The notes under the pieces: model-generated | What the model was told of the DNA's origin: nothing | Databases searched by the model: none | Seen by the model: only the letters and a program-made list of their open reading frames with translations | Translations under genes and position numbers: made by a program | Assembly: GCA_964200075.2 (NCBI GenBank) | Contig: CAXNAA020000124.1 | Coordinates: forward strand, 1-27,229 | Length of the DNA: 27,229 nt | Origin: Sphacelaria rigidula | Lineage: Eukaryota > Phaeophyceae > Sphacelariales | Direction of reading: 5' to 3' | Shown here: positions 27,112 through 27,229 of the stretch, piece by piece | Position numbering within the stretch: the stretch's first letter is position 1 | Layout of the letters: every line of letters begins with the position of its first letter

Positions 27112-27229
27112 TGGTTGATAGTTGGTCTCAACGGCTCATGCTGTAGTAGCATATGGTTCATGTGCCTCGTGCCGAATTAAAACGCTCCCCCCCCTGTACC
27201 TCGGCGAGCACCCCAGATATTAGTAGATG

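Overview
The window reads as nuclear DNA of a multicellular stramenopile, most likely a brown alga (Ectocarpus or a relative). The main evidence is one long protein at 21066-23879 built of EsV-1-7 motifs, a cysteine/histidine repeat family described from the Ectocarpus virus EsV-1 and from the brown algal developmental gene IMMEDIATE UPRIGHT. The rest fits that reading: roughly balanced base composition, sparse genes, microsatellites, splice-like GT..AG exon fragments, a 10-N scaffold gap, and many short non-autonomous transposons. I see no bacterial operons, rRNA or CRISPR.

Layout. 1-75: a tRNA-like pol III head on the minus strand, cut by the window edge. 1.7-2.0 kb: a Cys-rich exon fragment and an acidic small ORF. 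2.5-3.0 kb: an unassigned minus-strand ORF. 3.85-5.25 kb: a diverged inverted duplication with arms near 590 bp. 5.6-5.8 kb: poly-C and an assembly gap. 5948-6807 and 14470-15275: two opposite copies of one terminal-inverted-repeat element (GGGCCCT ends, large internal hairpin), enclosing about 7.7 kb that also holds three copies of a shorter repeat. 11738-12000: a small hAT-type MITE with an 8-bp target duplication. 16.2-16.34 kb: a compact cluster of perfect hairpins. 16.4-19.8 kb: AT-rich DNA peppered with a CAATATAT motif, containing a TA-flanked palindromic MITE (17245-17441) and two unassigned minus-strand ORFs. 20.48 kb: a second tRNA-like head. 21.07-23.88 kb: the EsV-1-7 repeat gene. 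24.4-25.0 kb: a duplicated 180-190 bp segment. 25.4-27.2 kb: several exon-like open stretches with good splice signals but no recognised domain.

Only the EsV-1-7 gene is a confident protein-coding call. It carries 19 full 38-residue units in perfect register (114 bp each), one decayed unit upstream, and a 190-residue low-complexity tail with a basic nuclear-localisation-like patch. No in-frame ATG precedes the repeats, so either its first exon is spliced on from upstream or the 5' end is damaged. The other ORFs are listed with low confidence because nothing but reading-frame length, composition and splice-like signals supports them; no pathway or operon can be inferred.
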